From positions 38,690,626 to 38,754,625 of the forward strand of contig CM053327.1 of assembly GCA_028583605.1 (NCBI GenBank): a DNA stretch of 64,000 nucleotides. Direction: 5' to 3'. Source of the DNA: Dastarcus helophoroides (lineage: Eukaryota > Arthropoda > Insecta > Coleoptera > Bothrideridae). Shown here piece by piece: positions 12,470-24,110 of the stretch. The position numbers were made by a program, and so were the translations under genes. The notes under the pieces are model-generated. The model saw nothing but the letters and a program-made list of their open reading frames with translations, ran no database searches and was not told the origin of the DNA. Numbering within the stretch: the stretch's first letter is position 1; each line of letters starts with the position of its first letter.

Positions 12470-13037
12470 AAACAAATCTTGTCCCCTGAAACCAAGAAAG
12501 ATTAACAAACATAACAAAGGTTGCTTTAACGCGTTTTGATAGCCAAACTATCATCTTCAGCGAGATACTCTTATTTGTTTGTAGAATAGATACGCTGGTT
12601 CTGACCCAACAATTACCACATATTCCTCTATCTGTTGATAAAATAGACATGTTCAATGGGATGCCTTCAGAAATATTTTAAGAAGACAAAAAAGCAGAGG
12701 GGAGAACATTAAAGTAGATCAATAGATTCAAAGAGGTAAAATTCGTCATTGTAAAACTCAATGCTCTTGGAAAACACATTTAACTGTAAAAAATTGTTGT
12801 TGTTTTTCCTTCATCGTATTTACTCAACTACATCCACAGCGGAAAATCTGTAATCCGCTCGTTTTTAAGTGATATTCAATCAAACCGTATTTCAGCAGAA
12901 ATTGTTTCTACAAAGGGACGTCGTTCTATAGCAACGTTTTCGACTGTGTTTTTTAATCATTCTTGGTTTCAGGCCACAAGATTTGTATTTCAATTTTCGA
13001 AAATAACCAAAAACCAGCCCGTTCCACCAAAATTTTG
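12470..13037. repeat. Foldback module, long copy with internal spacer
   Basis: The left half (12470-12575) carries CTTGTCCCCTGAAACCAAG, and the right half (about 12945-13037) carries the complement (TCTTGGTTTCAGGCCACAAG) and ends in CCGTTCCACCAAAA. Between them lie about 370 bp of other sequence. The left half includes a degenerate hammerhead-like hairpin (12524-12564, minus strand). Inverted ends around a core suggest a non-autonomous element. I could not define a target duplication. Confidence 0.6.
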
Positions 13038-13500
13038 AAAGCAAATAGATTATACAATAACGATTACTAACGTAATGAAATGCCTTGTCCCAAGTTGCCG
13101 CAAGTCTCAGCTCAATACGACACATACACATGCCGAAAGTAATTTAATTAAAATAAATGCCGCAGACCGAGACCCAAACTCATTTATCTTTTGTCAAGTT
13201 GTTATTTATCCTCGTTGCATAAAGCTGAATATAAAACCGCGGTCACAATCCAAACTAAATTTTAGTTAAATGAGTATCTCGGCAGTCGCCGAGTGTATAA
13301 TTCAATCAAGCCGCTAACTGATGCATTTCGAACGCCGCCGCCGCTCGTAACTAAATTCAACATCAACAGGAAAACTCAGCACGATATCCGCCGCAGGAAG
13401 TCAAGATTGGCATTTTTACAAGTCGATGCGACGCTGAAAGATGATCGTGTTCGAAATAATTCAATAGTTTTTTCGAAAGCGTCGCTCGCCACAGTCGCAT
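13038..13500. other. GC-richer unique sequence, no gene recognised
   Basis: Open frames at 13075-13269 and 13293-13544 have no recognisable domain. The latter runs into the neighbouring transposon fragment. It could be host intergenic sequence. Confidence 0.35.
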
Positions 13501-13925
13501 ACCACCAGTTTGGCCGTAGTGTGGGACTGTGTGCACACCCTTAATATTTCTGGGGGAACGGACTGATCCTTGGTTATCTTCAAGAATTGAATTTTTTTAA
13601 AGTTAAATCCACTTGCAAAGGGTAATCCCATTATGCTTTTAAAGACTGCGATTAGGATGCGGAAACAAGGCTAGATGGCGATGAATCGCCTTCTTAAACA
13701 AGGATAGGTTGTAGTTTTTGGGGAAAATTCCTTTCGATAACAAATTCCATAATTTGGAAGTTCTATAGAAAAAAAAGTCTCCGTAGACAGAAGTCCTCAC
13801 TGTGTCTGCGACTATCTAGTGCGCCTCAAGAATCTTCCCCTTGGGGGGATCAATCCAATTAGTTCCTGCGAGCATCTTTCATGATAGTACTTGTAGAAAA
13901 GAGACAAGTCAACGCCGGCACTGGG
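13501..13925 (-). pseudogene. Jockey-like non-LTR retrotransposon, 3' end fragment
   Basis: On the minus strand this matches, in order, the C-terminal coding end (GLIPPR, then a truncated FYRTSKLWNLLP-type block) and 3' untranslated end of the element better preserved at 33.3-36.4 kb. Shared plus-strand landmarks are CATACCACCAGTTTG, GGGGGAACGGACTG and CTTGGGGGGATCAATCC. The coding part is broken. It stops abruptly at about 13915 where unrelated sequence begins. Confidence 0.8.
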
Positions 13926-14207
13926 CAAAACAATTTGGCCCAAGCATAAATTTTTTACATGGCTTGGGCCATCTACTAATCACGTGTGATTTATTTTTAG
14001 AGATTTGTACATGTGATTTGGAAGTAGCCGTTTTAACTGAGATGATGAGGTTTCTGGAGCAAAGGTGGCGTCAATATGTTCCAAAATGTTTAACGTTAGA
14101 AGAGGTATTAAATTAACTTAAAGTAACTTTGGAGAGGTATTAAATTAAAGCCCATAGAGGGTCCATTCGCACCCAATTGGTCACGAAATTTTGCTACTGA
14201 AACATAT
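13926..14207. other. Short non-coding stretch
   Basis: No recognised feature. It contains AGAGGTATTAAATTAA repeated at about 14099 and 14132, and ends in ATAT directly before the inverted LTR. Confidence 0.35.
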
Positions 14208-14793
14208 TGTTGCGTTCGAAGAGTAATACTCCGTGAGTTGTAACCACTTTATTTCCAAACATTTCCGGAACACTACAATTATAGTTCACTAATTTACCCG
14301 ACCAACACTGTTTCTGGATTCTGGATTCGTTGAGGGGTGGCCTAAAATTGAGGCCAGCACTTAGGCCACCCTTTTCGGGCTCAGTATGCTATCTACGTGA
14401 TTGAGGTGTCTTTGGTCATTCATTCAGCCATCCAACTTTGTTGAGAAACTGAAGAATGTTCCTTGGATGCGCCTCTCTAAACCAACACTGTTTAATTAAT
14501 TAACTAACTGATTGACTAACTGAGGGAAAGCCGACCGCATATTTATAGATTCCGTTCCGGTTTCTAGAAGGAACGTACTAACTGACTGTTCAATGAACTA
14601 ACCTCTAAGGAAAAGCCGCCCGCGTTTATATACCTTCCCGGTATTCTAGACTAAATCCATACAGATGAGACTTATCGTTTACGGACATTTCTGAAGCGCT
14701 TATCTGACGTTTTATTCATTATCGCGGCCGCTGCCCTTATTAAATTTTTCTAGAAAAATTCCTTACTAAATTTTATAAATACATTTTGTTACA
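14208..14793 (-). mobile_element. Solo LTR (minus strand) at the outer end of the left palindrome arm
   Basis: Read on the minus strand it starts TGTAAC (ending at 14793) and finishes GCAACA (at 14208), matching the LTRs at 29229-29593 and 42531-42904. A TATA box lies at about 14625-14632. The outer flank is ATAT (14204-14207); the inner flank TTAT differs by one base. At 586 bp it is longer than its relatives because a 167-bp non-LTR fragment plus a 13-bp target duplication lies inside it. No gag or pol sequence is attached. Confidence 0.85.
14301..14493 (-). mobile_element. 5'-truncated non-LTR retrotransposon nested in the LTR
   Basis: The insert 14314-14480 is flanked by a perfect 13-bp direct repeat ACCAACACTGTTT (14301-14313 and 14481-14493), the signature of target-primed reverse transcription. 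On the minus strand it holds the last codons of the polymerase (a VGWLNE-type end, here degraded) and a 3' untranslated region with GTGGCCTAAGTGCTGGCCT. The same family is seen at 43140-43545 and 43660-43745. Confidence 0.88.
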
Positions 14794-14809
14794 TTATACT
14801 TTTTAACAT

Positions 14810-15010
14810 TAGTTAGTGTTTCCCGAATTTCTTGTTTTTGTCTTGCTTTTTTTTGTTAATGTCTTGTTTTTTTGCAAGAATAAGACAAGATATTTGTGGA
14901 AAAGAACAAAATAAGACAAGCAGTTCTCTTAGCAGGAGCAAGATTTCTTGTCAAGAAATTAGCAAGAAGTAAGATTTCTTGCTTTTTTAAAATATTTTTT
15001 CATAATAAAC
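14810..15010. repeat. CTTGT/ACAAG-rich subterminal zone, left arm
   Basis: Dense short inverted motifs: TCTTGTTTTTTTGCAAGA, AAGACAAGATA and ATTTCTTGTCAAGAAAT. Its counterpart is at 29030-29215. Such motif clusters near transposon ends often bind a transposase, but no transposase is visible here. Confidence 0.6.
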
Positions 15011-15373
15011 AAGTCTGTTCCCTCCAAACAGTTTAGAAAAATCTATCGAAGGTTCAGAAAAAGTTTTAAAGATTTAGAAAGTTACCGAAAGATTTAAAAA
15101 AACTACAAAAAATTGTAAGTTATTTTCAGACAGTTCATAGAAAAATTTTAAAAGGTTAGAAGAAACCTGAAGGGAAAAAATGCAGCCATAGAATTGGCTA
15201 CGTCTCCTCTATCAATGTTTATATATAAAATTGAAACACAAATCATGTCCTGAAGTTGCCCAAAAGTTAAAAAAAAATTAGAGAAATTAAAAAACCTCTT
15301 AAAAATTTATGCAAGAAGAATGTATAAAAACTTCATAAAATTAAAACTCGAATTCTTCAGAACAAATCTCAAA

Positions 15374-15832
15374 GTTTTGGTGGAACGGACTGGTCTGTCT
15401 CCTGAAACCAAGAAAGATTAAAAAACACAACAAAGGTAGCCTCTTTTCTAATATAAGACGTCACTTCTGGTTTTGAATTCTCAGACAAACACTGAAACTG
15501 TTTTTAATGACAATAAATTGTCGTGAAATTAAAGGCCTCTTGGTGCTATTTTAACACCTCTCTTACTTTTATGTAATCACTGTGATAGCCACATTCTTTT
15601 AGCGGCTCTTGTAAATGCTTTGGAAACATACGTTGCACAACTTCTGGTCCAGAAGCCTACCTATTTACTAATATTGAAAACTGAACTGAAACCAAGAAAG
15701 ATTAAAAAACACAACAAAGGTTGCTCTTGTTGTGTTTTTTAATCTTTTTTGGTTTCAGGAGACAAGTTTTGTATTTCAGTTTTTGAAGATAACCAAGGAT
15801 CAGTTCATTCCACCAAAAATAATAGACAATGC
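15374..15832. repeat. Foldback modules of the left arm
   Basis: A first piece (15374-15440) has TTTTGGTGGAACGGACTGG and the CCTGAAACCAAGAAAGATT motif. A second (15688-15832) is a near-perfect hairpin: CTGAAACCAAGAAAGATTAA..CACAAC, about 10 nt of loop, and the complement, followed by TTTGAAGATAACCAAGGATC. Mirror copies lie at 28200-28335 and 28590-28640. Confidence 0.7.
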
Positions 15833-16399
15833 TCAAAAAATAGTCCCTCTGATGAGACTATATTTTGTCGTTAAACTTAGTAGGAATTAGAGAGTTTACA
15901 CCATCACCAAGGAATATTTGTATCCTCTTCCATTTGGATATTTTAAAATATCAATCAACTTTCTGTCTAGTTAAATGTTGAAATAGATGCTTCGAGTTTT
16001 GATTGAGTTAATGTCTGACCAACATCTTCCATCTTCTATTGATTCCATCTTCAACCTCATGAAGGTATTGAAACGCACTATTTTCTCTTATAGAATTTAA
16101 AGCAGATAAAGAACAAGCATTACTTTTTTGCAACAATATAATTCTCTTCATTTTGCTCAAATTTTTTAATTGTCATTTGCTATCATTTGTTGAACTGCTT
16201 TTTTACACCATTGATTTAAAATTAGAGCAACACAATGTATTCAATTAAATTTTTTATAATGTTTTAAAAGTACGTCCCTGATGAAAGCGGATAACGTCCT
16301 AATAATGGTTCTATCTGATCCACTAACCAAATTGATCCTTCTACTTTGTCTTTACATCTTTTGCAGATGATGTACTTTTCCAATTTATCGTTCTACTTT

Positions 16400-17570
16400 G
16401 TCTAAAAGATTAGAGGTGATGTACTTTTTAAATTCATTGTCAGTTAATTCTGAACCTGTTTTATTGTTGCTCATGCGCAAAACGAGCAAACCAGCAAAAG
16501 CAAGAGAGAGCAAGGCCCTTGCTAGTAACAATTTATCGTTCTACTTTGTCTGTGCACCTTTTAGAGGTGATGTACTTTTTAATTTCATTGTCAGTCAATT
16601 CTGAACCTGTTTTGTTGTTGCTTGTGCGCTAAACAAGCAAACCAGCAAAAGCAAGAGAGAGCAAGGCCCTTGCTAGTAACAATTTATCATTCTACTTTGT
16701 CTGTGTACCTTTTAGAGGTAATGTACTTTTTAAATTCATTGTCAGTCAATTCTGAACCTGTTTTGTTGTTGCTTGTGCCCAAAACAAGCAAACCAGCAAA
16801 AGCAAGAAAGAGCAAGGCCTTTGCTAGTAACAACTTATCGTTCTACTTTGTCTGTGCACCTTTTAGGGGTGATGTACTTTTTAAATTCATTGTCAGTCAA
16901 TTCTGAACCTGTTTTGTTGTTGCTTGTGCGCAAAACAAGCAAACCAGCAAAAGCAAGAGAAAGCAAGGCCCTTGCTAGTAACAATTTATCATTCTACTTT
17001 GTCTGTGCACGTTTTAGAGGTAATGTACTTTTTAAATTCATTGTCAGTCAATTCTGAACCTGTTTTGTTGTTGCTTGTGCGAAAAACAAGCAAACCAGCA
17101 AAAGCAAGAGAGAGCAAGGCCCTTGCTAGTAACAATTTATCGTTCTACTTTGTCTGTGCACCGTTTAGAGGTGATGTACTTTTTAAATTCATTGTCAGTC
17201 AACTCTGAACCTGTTTTGTTGTTGCTTGTGCGCAAAACAAGCAAACCAGCAAAAGCAAGAGAGAGCAAGGCCCTTGCTAGTAACAATTTATCGTTCTACT
17301 TTGTCTGTGCACCTTTTAGAAGTAATGTACTTTTTAAATTCATTGTCAGTCAATTCTGAACCAGTTTTGTTGTTGCTTGTGCGCAAAACAAGCAAACCAG
17401 CAAAAGCAAGAGAGAGCAAGGCCCTTGCTAGTAACAATTTATCGTTCTACTTTGTCTGTGCACCTTTTAGAGGTGATGTACTTTTCAAATTCATTGTCAG
17501 ACAATTCTGAACCTGTTTTGTGGTTGCTTATGCGCAAAACAAGCAAACCAGCAAGAACAAGAGAGAGCAA
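16400..17570. repeat. 151-bp tandem array, left arm (about 8 units)
   Basis: TAGAGGTGAT and close variants recur near 16411, 16564, 16713, 16864, 17015, 17166, 17317 and 17468, a period of 151 bp. Each unit contains the palindrome AGCAAGGCCCTTGCT. Overlapping 94-codon open frames arise because 151 is not divisible by 3 and the sequence happens to lack stops. They shift frame every unit and are not genes. Confidence 0.95.
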
Positions 17571-17720
17571 GACCCTTGCTAGTAAGACCCTTGCTAGCAA
17601 GACTCTTACTAGCAAGACACCTGCTAGCAAGACAAAAATCAACCCAGCAAGAAATTGGCAAGACAAGAAGTAAAACAACTTTTTGTCTTGCTTGGCAAGA
17701 CAAAGCGAAAAGTTAACGAG
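17565..17720. repeat. Short CTTGCTAGCAAGAC-type repeats
   Basis: Four or five ~15-bp units with the palindromic core CTTGCTAGCAAG run from 17565 to 17635, followed by AGACAAG motifs to 17720. The mirror copy is at 26570-26760. It may be the edge from which the 151-bp array expanded. Confidence 0.8.
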
Positions 17721-17929
17721 CAAAACAAGAAATCTTGCTTTGTGCATCACCAATATTAGTAAATAAGTAGGCTTCTGGACCAGAAGTTGTGCACGTATGT
17801 TTCCAAAGCGCTTACAATAGCCCTTAAAAAACATGTGGCTATCGCACTGATCACATTAAAGTACGAGAAGTGTTAAAATAGCACCAAGAGACCTTTAATT
17901 TCATGACGATTTATTGTCGTTAAAAACGG

Positions 17930-18965
17930 TTTCAGTGTTTGTCGGAGGCTTCAGAACCAGAAGTGACGTCTTATATTAGAAAAGAGGCTACAGTAGAGTC
18001 CAATTAGAAAAGAGTCTGCAGTAGAGTCCCAAGAAAGTTTTAACTATCCCTTGAGTGGTTATAGCATTAATGCAGGTAGTTGACGAAGCTTCCAAAAGGC
18101 GTTCACTTTTTATTATATTTTTAGTTAGTTAACATAGACAATATTGAGTTGTAGCAGATATATGATGGTATTTATGATTCGTAAATTGCCCAATAGAAGA
18201 ATTTACAAGACAGTAATAGAAATTTGACTACAGTGTTAGTCAGAGGCTTCAGAACCAGAAGTGACGTCCATATATTGCAAAAGAATTTAAAGCAGAGTCC
18301 AAGAGAGGTTTAGCTACTTCTTGAGTGTTTATAACATTAAAGCACGTAGTTCAAAAAACCCCCCAAAAACTTTTACTTTTCGTTTTATTTTTAGTTAGTT
18401 TTAAGTAGACATTATTAGTTTTAGCAGATATATGATGATATTTCTGGTTCGTAAATTGCATAATAGAACAATTTACAAGAAAGTAAAAGAAATGTGTGTG
18501 ACTATAGTGTTAGTCGGAGGCTTCAGAACTAGAAGTGATGTCCATTTAATGCAAAATAGTTTACAGAAGCGCCCAAGAGAGGTTTAACTACCTATTGAGG
18601 GATTATAACATTAAAGAGGGTAGTTGAAGAAGCCCCCCAAAGGCTTTCACATCTCATTTTATTTTTAGTTAGTTAAAAGTAGACAATATTTAATTATAAT
18701 AGATATATAATGATATTCCTGATTCATAAATTGCATAATCGAACAATTTACAAGAAAGTAAAAGAAATGTGACTACAATGTTAGTCAAAGGCTTCAGAAT
18801 CAGAAGTGACGTCCGTTTAATGCAAAATAGTTTACTAGGAATGCCAAGGGAGGTTTAACTACCTATTAAAATTATAACATTGAGATTATAACATTAAAGC
18901 AGGTAGTTAAAGCAGCCTCCAAAAAGCTTTTACTTTTCATTTTATTTTTAGTTAGTTAAAAAGAC
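17930..18965. repeat. ~272-bp tandem array, left arm (about 4 units)
   Basis: AGAAGTGACGTC or a variant recurs near 17959, 18257, 18531 and 18801, each with TTAACTACCTATTGAG and TTATTTTTAGTTAGTT motifs in order. The counterpart on the other strand is at 25340-26360, with an extra unit at the inner edge (24264-24445). No open coding frame. Confidence 0.9.
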
Positions 18966-18969
18966 ATAA

Positions 18970-19175
18970 TTTTGTTGGAATGCACTGGTCCTTGGTTATC
19001 TTCAAAAATTGAAATACAAATCTAGTCCCCTGAAGCCAAGAAGGATTAAAAATAAAGTATCTCTCTGAAGATGATAGCTTGGCTATCGAAACACGTTAGA
19101 GCAACCTCTGTTGTGTTTTTTAATCTTTCTTGGTTTCAGGGGACAAGTTCTGTATTTCAATTTTTTTTCGCAATT
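18970..19175 (+). repeat. Foldback module enclosing a hammerhead-like motif
   Basis: The left half is TGGTCCTTGGTTATCTTC..TAGTCCCCTGAAGCCAAG, the core carries the hammerhead-like hairpin (19061-19101), and the right half is TTGTGTTTTTTAATC..TTGGTTTCAGGGGACAAG. The two halves are inverted copies. The mirror copy is at 25150-25330. Confidence 0.8.
19061..19101 (+). ncRNA. Hammerhead-ribozyme-like motif (degenerate candidate)
   Basis: In order: CTCT, then CTGAAGA (fits CUGANGA), then T plus a 5-bp hairpin GATAG..CTATC, then GAA, ACACGT, T, then AGAG, which pairs with CTCT. This is the order of a type I hammerhead with a very short stem III. One extra U between the core and stem II departs from the consensus, and the related copy at 12524-12564 does not keep stem I. 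I infer a relic or variant; activity is untested. Confidence 0.4.
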
Positions 19176-19179
19176 TTGA

Positions 19180-19845
19180 CTTCTTCAACTCTTCTCTATA
19201 TTAGTCTTTTTTTTTTAATATCTATTTCCTTCCTAAGCTTAGACTTACTCCAAATATTTCTTTCTTCTCAAAACTCGACAATTTTTGAAAATATTTACTT
19301 TTTTCTAATTCGAATTACTGGAAGATTCAACTTATTTTTCAGAAATTCACCTTTTGTTGATTTTTTAATCAAGAGGTAAAAATTTGAAATAATTGGGGAT
19401 GTTAAGTAAAATAGTTTTTAAAGATCTCGATCTTTTTTTCAAAGTTTTCTTTTTTCGAAATTTGGATCTATTTTTAAATTTCACTTTTTTCCAAAATTAC
19501 ATTTTTTCGATTTTTTTTCTAAATTGCGGCTTGCTTCTAGAACTTTCTACATTTTTTTTAGAATTCGCCTGTTTACCAAATTTTTGGCTTTTTTCCCAAA
19601 ATTGGCTTTTACAAAACTTTAGACTTGTTACGTAAAATTCATTTTTATTTTCGAAATTTCGATTTTTAAAATTCGACATTTTATTGTTTTTGCAAATGGC
19701 GACTTTTTCGACGAACTTTATCAACATATTTTCAAAATGTTTGACTTAATCTCAAAATTTGTCTTTCTCTGGGAAATTTTGACCTTCAACACCTTAACAC
19801 TTTTCTCAAAATTTGTATATATTTTTTAAAATTCGTTTGTTTCAA
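19180..19845. repeat. T-rich zone of short TTTTTCGAAATTT-like motifs, left arm
   Basis: Low-complexity repeats of roughly 20-25 bp (TTTTT..AAATTT..TTCG) with irregular spacing. The mirror copy on the other strand is at 24450-25145, and a similar texture occurs at 52735-52930. Open frames here are composition artefacts. Confidence 0.7.
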
Positions 19846-20066
19846 TAGTTAAAAAAAGACAATATTAAATTGTAGTAGTTATATGATGATATTTCTGATT
19901 CGTAAATTGCAAAATACAAGAAAGCAATAGAAATGTGGCTACCTCTTTGACTGGATCATCATATTAGGTAAACGTAAAGAGTTAATTGAATCTTAAAAAG
20001 GTTTCATTTCAACATATTTTAGTGTTGGTTAAAAATATTTTTAGTTTTAGTATACCGATAGAAGTC

Positions 20067-20155
20067 TAGTATAGTATAGTATAGTATAGTATAGTATAGT
20101 ATAGTATAGTATAGTATAGTATAGTATAGTATAGTATAGTATAGTATAGTATAGT
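20067..20155. repeat. (TATAG)n microsatellite
   Basis: About 17 nearly perfect 5-bp units of TATAG sit just inside the left palindrome arm. No other long run of this unit occurs in the window. Confidence 0.97.
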
Positions 20156-23100
20156 AGTATAGATAGATGTTGGGGCTTCGAGGCCAGAAGTGCTGCACGT
20201 AGAAGCTTTTAGGCGAAACTTTAAAAAGAATGGTATTTAATTAAATCGTACAGCCTGTCAAAAGTTCCAAAGTCACAGAGTTTTCACAGTTCCTTTGGTA
20301 AATTTTCAGATTGTTTTTGAAAGGCTCCTTTCCTTTTCCCAATTTAAGCGTGCATCCTTTTCCCAATTTAAGCGTGCAAATGTCATTTTCGTATCTTTCA
20401 GCGCGAATAATTAAATAGAAACTCGTCGTAATCATCCTTTTAAATGCAGCTTCGCCATATTACAAAAGGAAACTATTGCCTTCGATAAATAGGAGCGGAA
20501 TATCTAATAAGTCACCGTCGCCGATCGCGCCGGAAACTCGACAAAAGGTCCATTAATTTATTCACCGAAATATCCAAAGTAACCGTCAGACTTGTTTTAA
20601 TTAAAAAGTTCGTATAACTCTATTGCCGTAATTTTCTACTTCACGCATCTAATCCAACACAGTAGCACGTACCAGCTGATTCACCCGAATCTCGTCGAAG
20701 TAAAAGCATCTTTTTGTTTGCTCTAATTAATTAAATGTTTTCGACGAATTATGTGGCCTATTTGGGATAATTTCGCCAAAGGAGTGCTTATTACTCCGTA
20801 TGCTATTAATTTCGTCGGGGATATTTCCGGAAAGAGACGTCGTAAACCCTTTATGGCTGGCTATACAAAACATTTTGTTATACTCACATAAACAGCTGGG
20901 GGGATTTTGTTCAGATTCGTAATTCTATCGAAATAAATCGTGTTTGTTACGGAAAGTTCCAAAATAATTGTCGTGTATCCTCATCGGGTTGTTATGTTGG
21001 GTAAACATCGGATTGTGCCTCATTTTATTTTAAAAGAATCGTCTTGTTTTATCATTATTTTGAAGGATTTTGTTTCATATTCGTTGTCGTGTAAGTCAAT
21101 GTAGATAGAAATGTTTTATGAGAGCTAAGCCCAAAATATTTGAAGTATTGTCTACTTCAGCTCTTTCGAATTTATAAAACTCTCAATAGTTTACATTTCA
21201 GATATGTTGAATTTATAAGACTTTAATATTTACTTAGAAAATTCAAAATGACAATCCAGGGGATTTCCCAAATTAAATAAACTTTGGCTTGGCATTTGCT
21301 TTAATAGACGATTTATAGAGGAGAGCAAATTACTAGAAGTAGCAGTTGAAACAACAGTAAAGGCCGCCAACTGCATGTTTTCGTTCGATCCATCTTGTAA
21401 CTGCTCTGCAAGACTGGCTAAACGCTTGCGGTTTTCTTTGAAATCTCACCACATCGTCTACGAAGAGAATTAACGGCTCATAAAACTTCTTCAAAGCATG
21501 TCACATTTTTTACCCCCAGATGTACACATCTGGTGGAGTTATTGAGTCAGGTAATTGATCGTTTTTCGTGTAAAATTAACAAGACAGCTTTGGACGTGAA
21601 CAAATCACCCAGAAGGAGTACAAAACGTAAACGTTCTATTAAAAAGAATGTGACACTAAGAGATTTAAAGAAAAAAGTGGCAATTACAAGAATTACAACC
21701 CTAGGATAATGAAGGTTACTTTACTATTAGTGATCTTTGTAACCTTATATCGTACATAATCTAGTTGTGACATCCTAACAATCTGATTTCTTTTAAATTT
21801 ATCTGCATGTCTTATGTTGATTTTGACAATGGAAACATTTATGATGAAATTAGGAAATAAGAAAAATAGAAAAAAAATGTTAAGCTGCTTCAGAATGCAT
21901 CGTTTAAAAACTAAATCTTTAGTCAAAGATAGAGGGCTGCCTCATAATTAATAAGTAAATTCGGCGTTATATTTCAAAAATTGCCGGGCGTCGTCGTCAG
22001 AAGTGCAATCAATTTATCAAACGTCAGCGTCTAATGGAAATTTAAAATATCCGAAAGATTACATAAGCAGTATTTCGCATGCAGAGACATATTAATTCAT
22101 CGTTCGCCGCAAGAAGTATCATGAAAAATAACGAATTTATTCTCGAGTATCCTGTCAGAAACACAGAGCCGAATTTGAGGAGCATAATGGATTCTTTCAA
22201 TGGTCCGAAGGATAGACTGACAAATGGCGGCGGAATATTAATATGGAGGTCGCAATTTATTAATAACTCGGGTCCGGCAACCGCCCGATAATTCATCGAG
22301 TTTTGCTGCGTTCTTTATCCGAGTGTTCGGTCTTTTGTTGACGTTTCGAGCCACAGCAGATTCTACTGCTTTCTAAATAATCCCACGTCTGGTTATTTAG
22401 TTGTTTTTGTAGGCTTTTGAATTTTTATTGGGTTTTGAGGATCGTTAGCTCTAGACGGATGTTATTAATTTGATCTTGGGCAAGAACGCCGCGCCTATCT
22501 ACTGATCAAGTAGCTATGAGTGGCTGCTTCCATCCCACACTAAAATCAGTTATACGCATTGAAATCTCCTTATTCATTGGTAGATATTCTAGCTACTGTA
22601 GAGTTTCTGGATTTTTATAAACTTTGGAAAAACTATGCTCAAAAAAGAAAATTCTACAAATTAAGTGGTAAAGCCTTTAAGGACTAATCAGAAGAGTTAA
22701 GTGTCATCTGCAATACATTTAAATTCAGTGATGGCGAGGAGATAAAATCTTGGAAAGTGGTTGATTTTGTTGTGACTTTAAGCCTCTATTGGAAGCATGT
22801 TATACATTTTAGATGATATAAATGTTTAGCTTCTTATCCATGATTGTTATGCTATAATACTTGGGAAAGCATTTGGCAGCATCGATTTGAATCTCAATGC
22901 AGATGACTGTCGATGCATCTTTTGCTAATCTTTTTAGATTAGTGTGCTTGAAAATGCCAGTTCTGCTTTGCGTAATTATTTATTTAATTGCCGATGTGGT
23001 AAAGGGGTGAAACTCTTCTTTGGATTTAATCACAAGCCACAGTGTTTAGTTCAGTGCTTTAGAGAAAGCATTTGATGACAATTTGCCTACCTAATAAAAA

Positions 23101-23599
23101 AATCATTCAATAGCAATTCGTCTGGGCAATCGACCAGACTGCTGGCAATCGACCAGACGAAATTGTTACCAAAAACAATGTAACAGATATGAGAACAAAA
23201 GAATAACTCGGATTTCTCGCTTGTGTTCGTGTTCATCAAAACTTTATTTCTTGAAATAACTCGATCTAAGTAGTTTTAACTTCGTTGCTCTCGTTTATCT
23301 TACGTCGGTTGAGCATTTGTGCCCCACAAGCTGGAATATTGTTGCGGAAAATGAGCCAACATATGCGATTCGACCATTCCAATTAAAACTTTGCCAGCGT
23401 GGCTTTAACGTAAATATTTTCAAGGAAGTATCGCTTGCGTTGCACCCAATCCTCGAAGCTAAAATTAGCGGGGGTGCTGCTTCCGAAAATACTCGACTTT
23501 TGTGTTAAATTCAGTGCTTTGCACCGATACTTTCTCTGTTTGGGTTAAAGTTCCGGTTCGACTGAAAAGTCAATGTTTCAGATGTTCTGAAAAAGGTCG

Positions 23600-24110
23600 A
23601 AATTTTTAACCGCAATTTTCAAAAAAGGGGACATTTTTGGAAAAGGCGAAAATTATAAGTGACACACTTTTTAGAACAGTAAACATTTTGAAACAATCTC
23701 CAATTTTAAAAAATATTAAAAGTCTGAAAAAATTCTAAATTTTATGAAAAGGTTCCAAGTGTCAAAAAAGTCCAACCTTTGACAAGAAGCTATAACTTTG
23801 AAAAAAAATCTAAAATTTGAAATAAAATTGATATTTTGAATCTCCCAAAAAAGTGGATATTATCAGATACAGTTAAAATGTTCAAGTAAAAATGAAATTT
23901 TAAAAAATAAGACAACATTTTTGATCAAATGTCTAAAAGTAATTCAAAATTTTTAACAGAAAAGCTAACACTATTAGAAAAGCCAACATTTTCAAAAAAG
24001 CCAACATTATCAGAAAAGCCAACATTATCAGAAAAGCCATCATAATCAGAAAAGCCAAATTTTACAAAAAGGCGAAATTACCAAAATTTAATTTTGAAAA
24101 AGTCGAGCTG
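23600..24110. repeat. Short-period AAAAGCC/AAAAGTC repeats
   Basis: Irregular A-rich motifs become regular at 23985-24060: five copies of an ~18-bp AGAAAAGCCAACATTATC unit. The texture matches the T-rich zones of the palindrome arms on the opposite strand. Confidence 0.75.

Larger units (their letters stand above)
14208..19945. repeat. Left arm of a giant inverted repeat
   Basis: The reverse complement of this arm is found in the same order at 24264-29593: LTR, AAGACAAG-rich zone, palindromic foldback module, 74-codon open frame region, 151-bp array, ~272-bp array, second foldback module and T-rich zone. Segments I compared are very similar, with scattered substitutions and different tandem copy numbers (eight 151-bp units here, six on the right). 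Both outer edges coincide with LTR ends. Confidence 0.92.

Noticed and set aside
16398..17673. Series of overlapping 94-codon open frames as a repeat-protein gene
   Set aside because: The repeat is 151 bp, so the frame shifts in every unit. The same peptides restart in each frame in turn, and opposite-strand frames are open as well. This is a property of the repeat, not of a gene.
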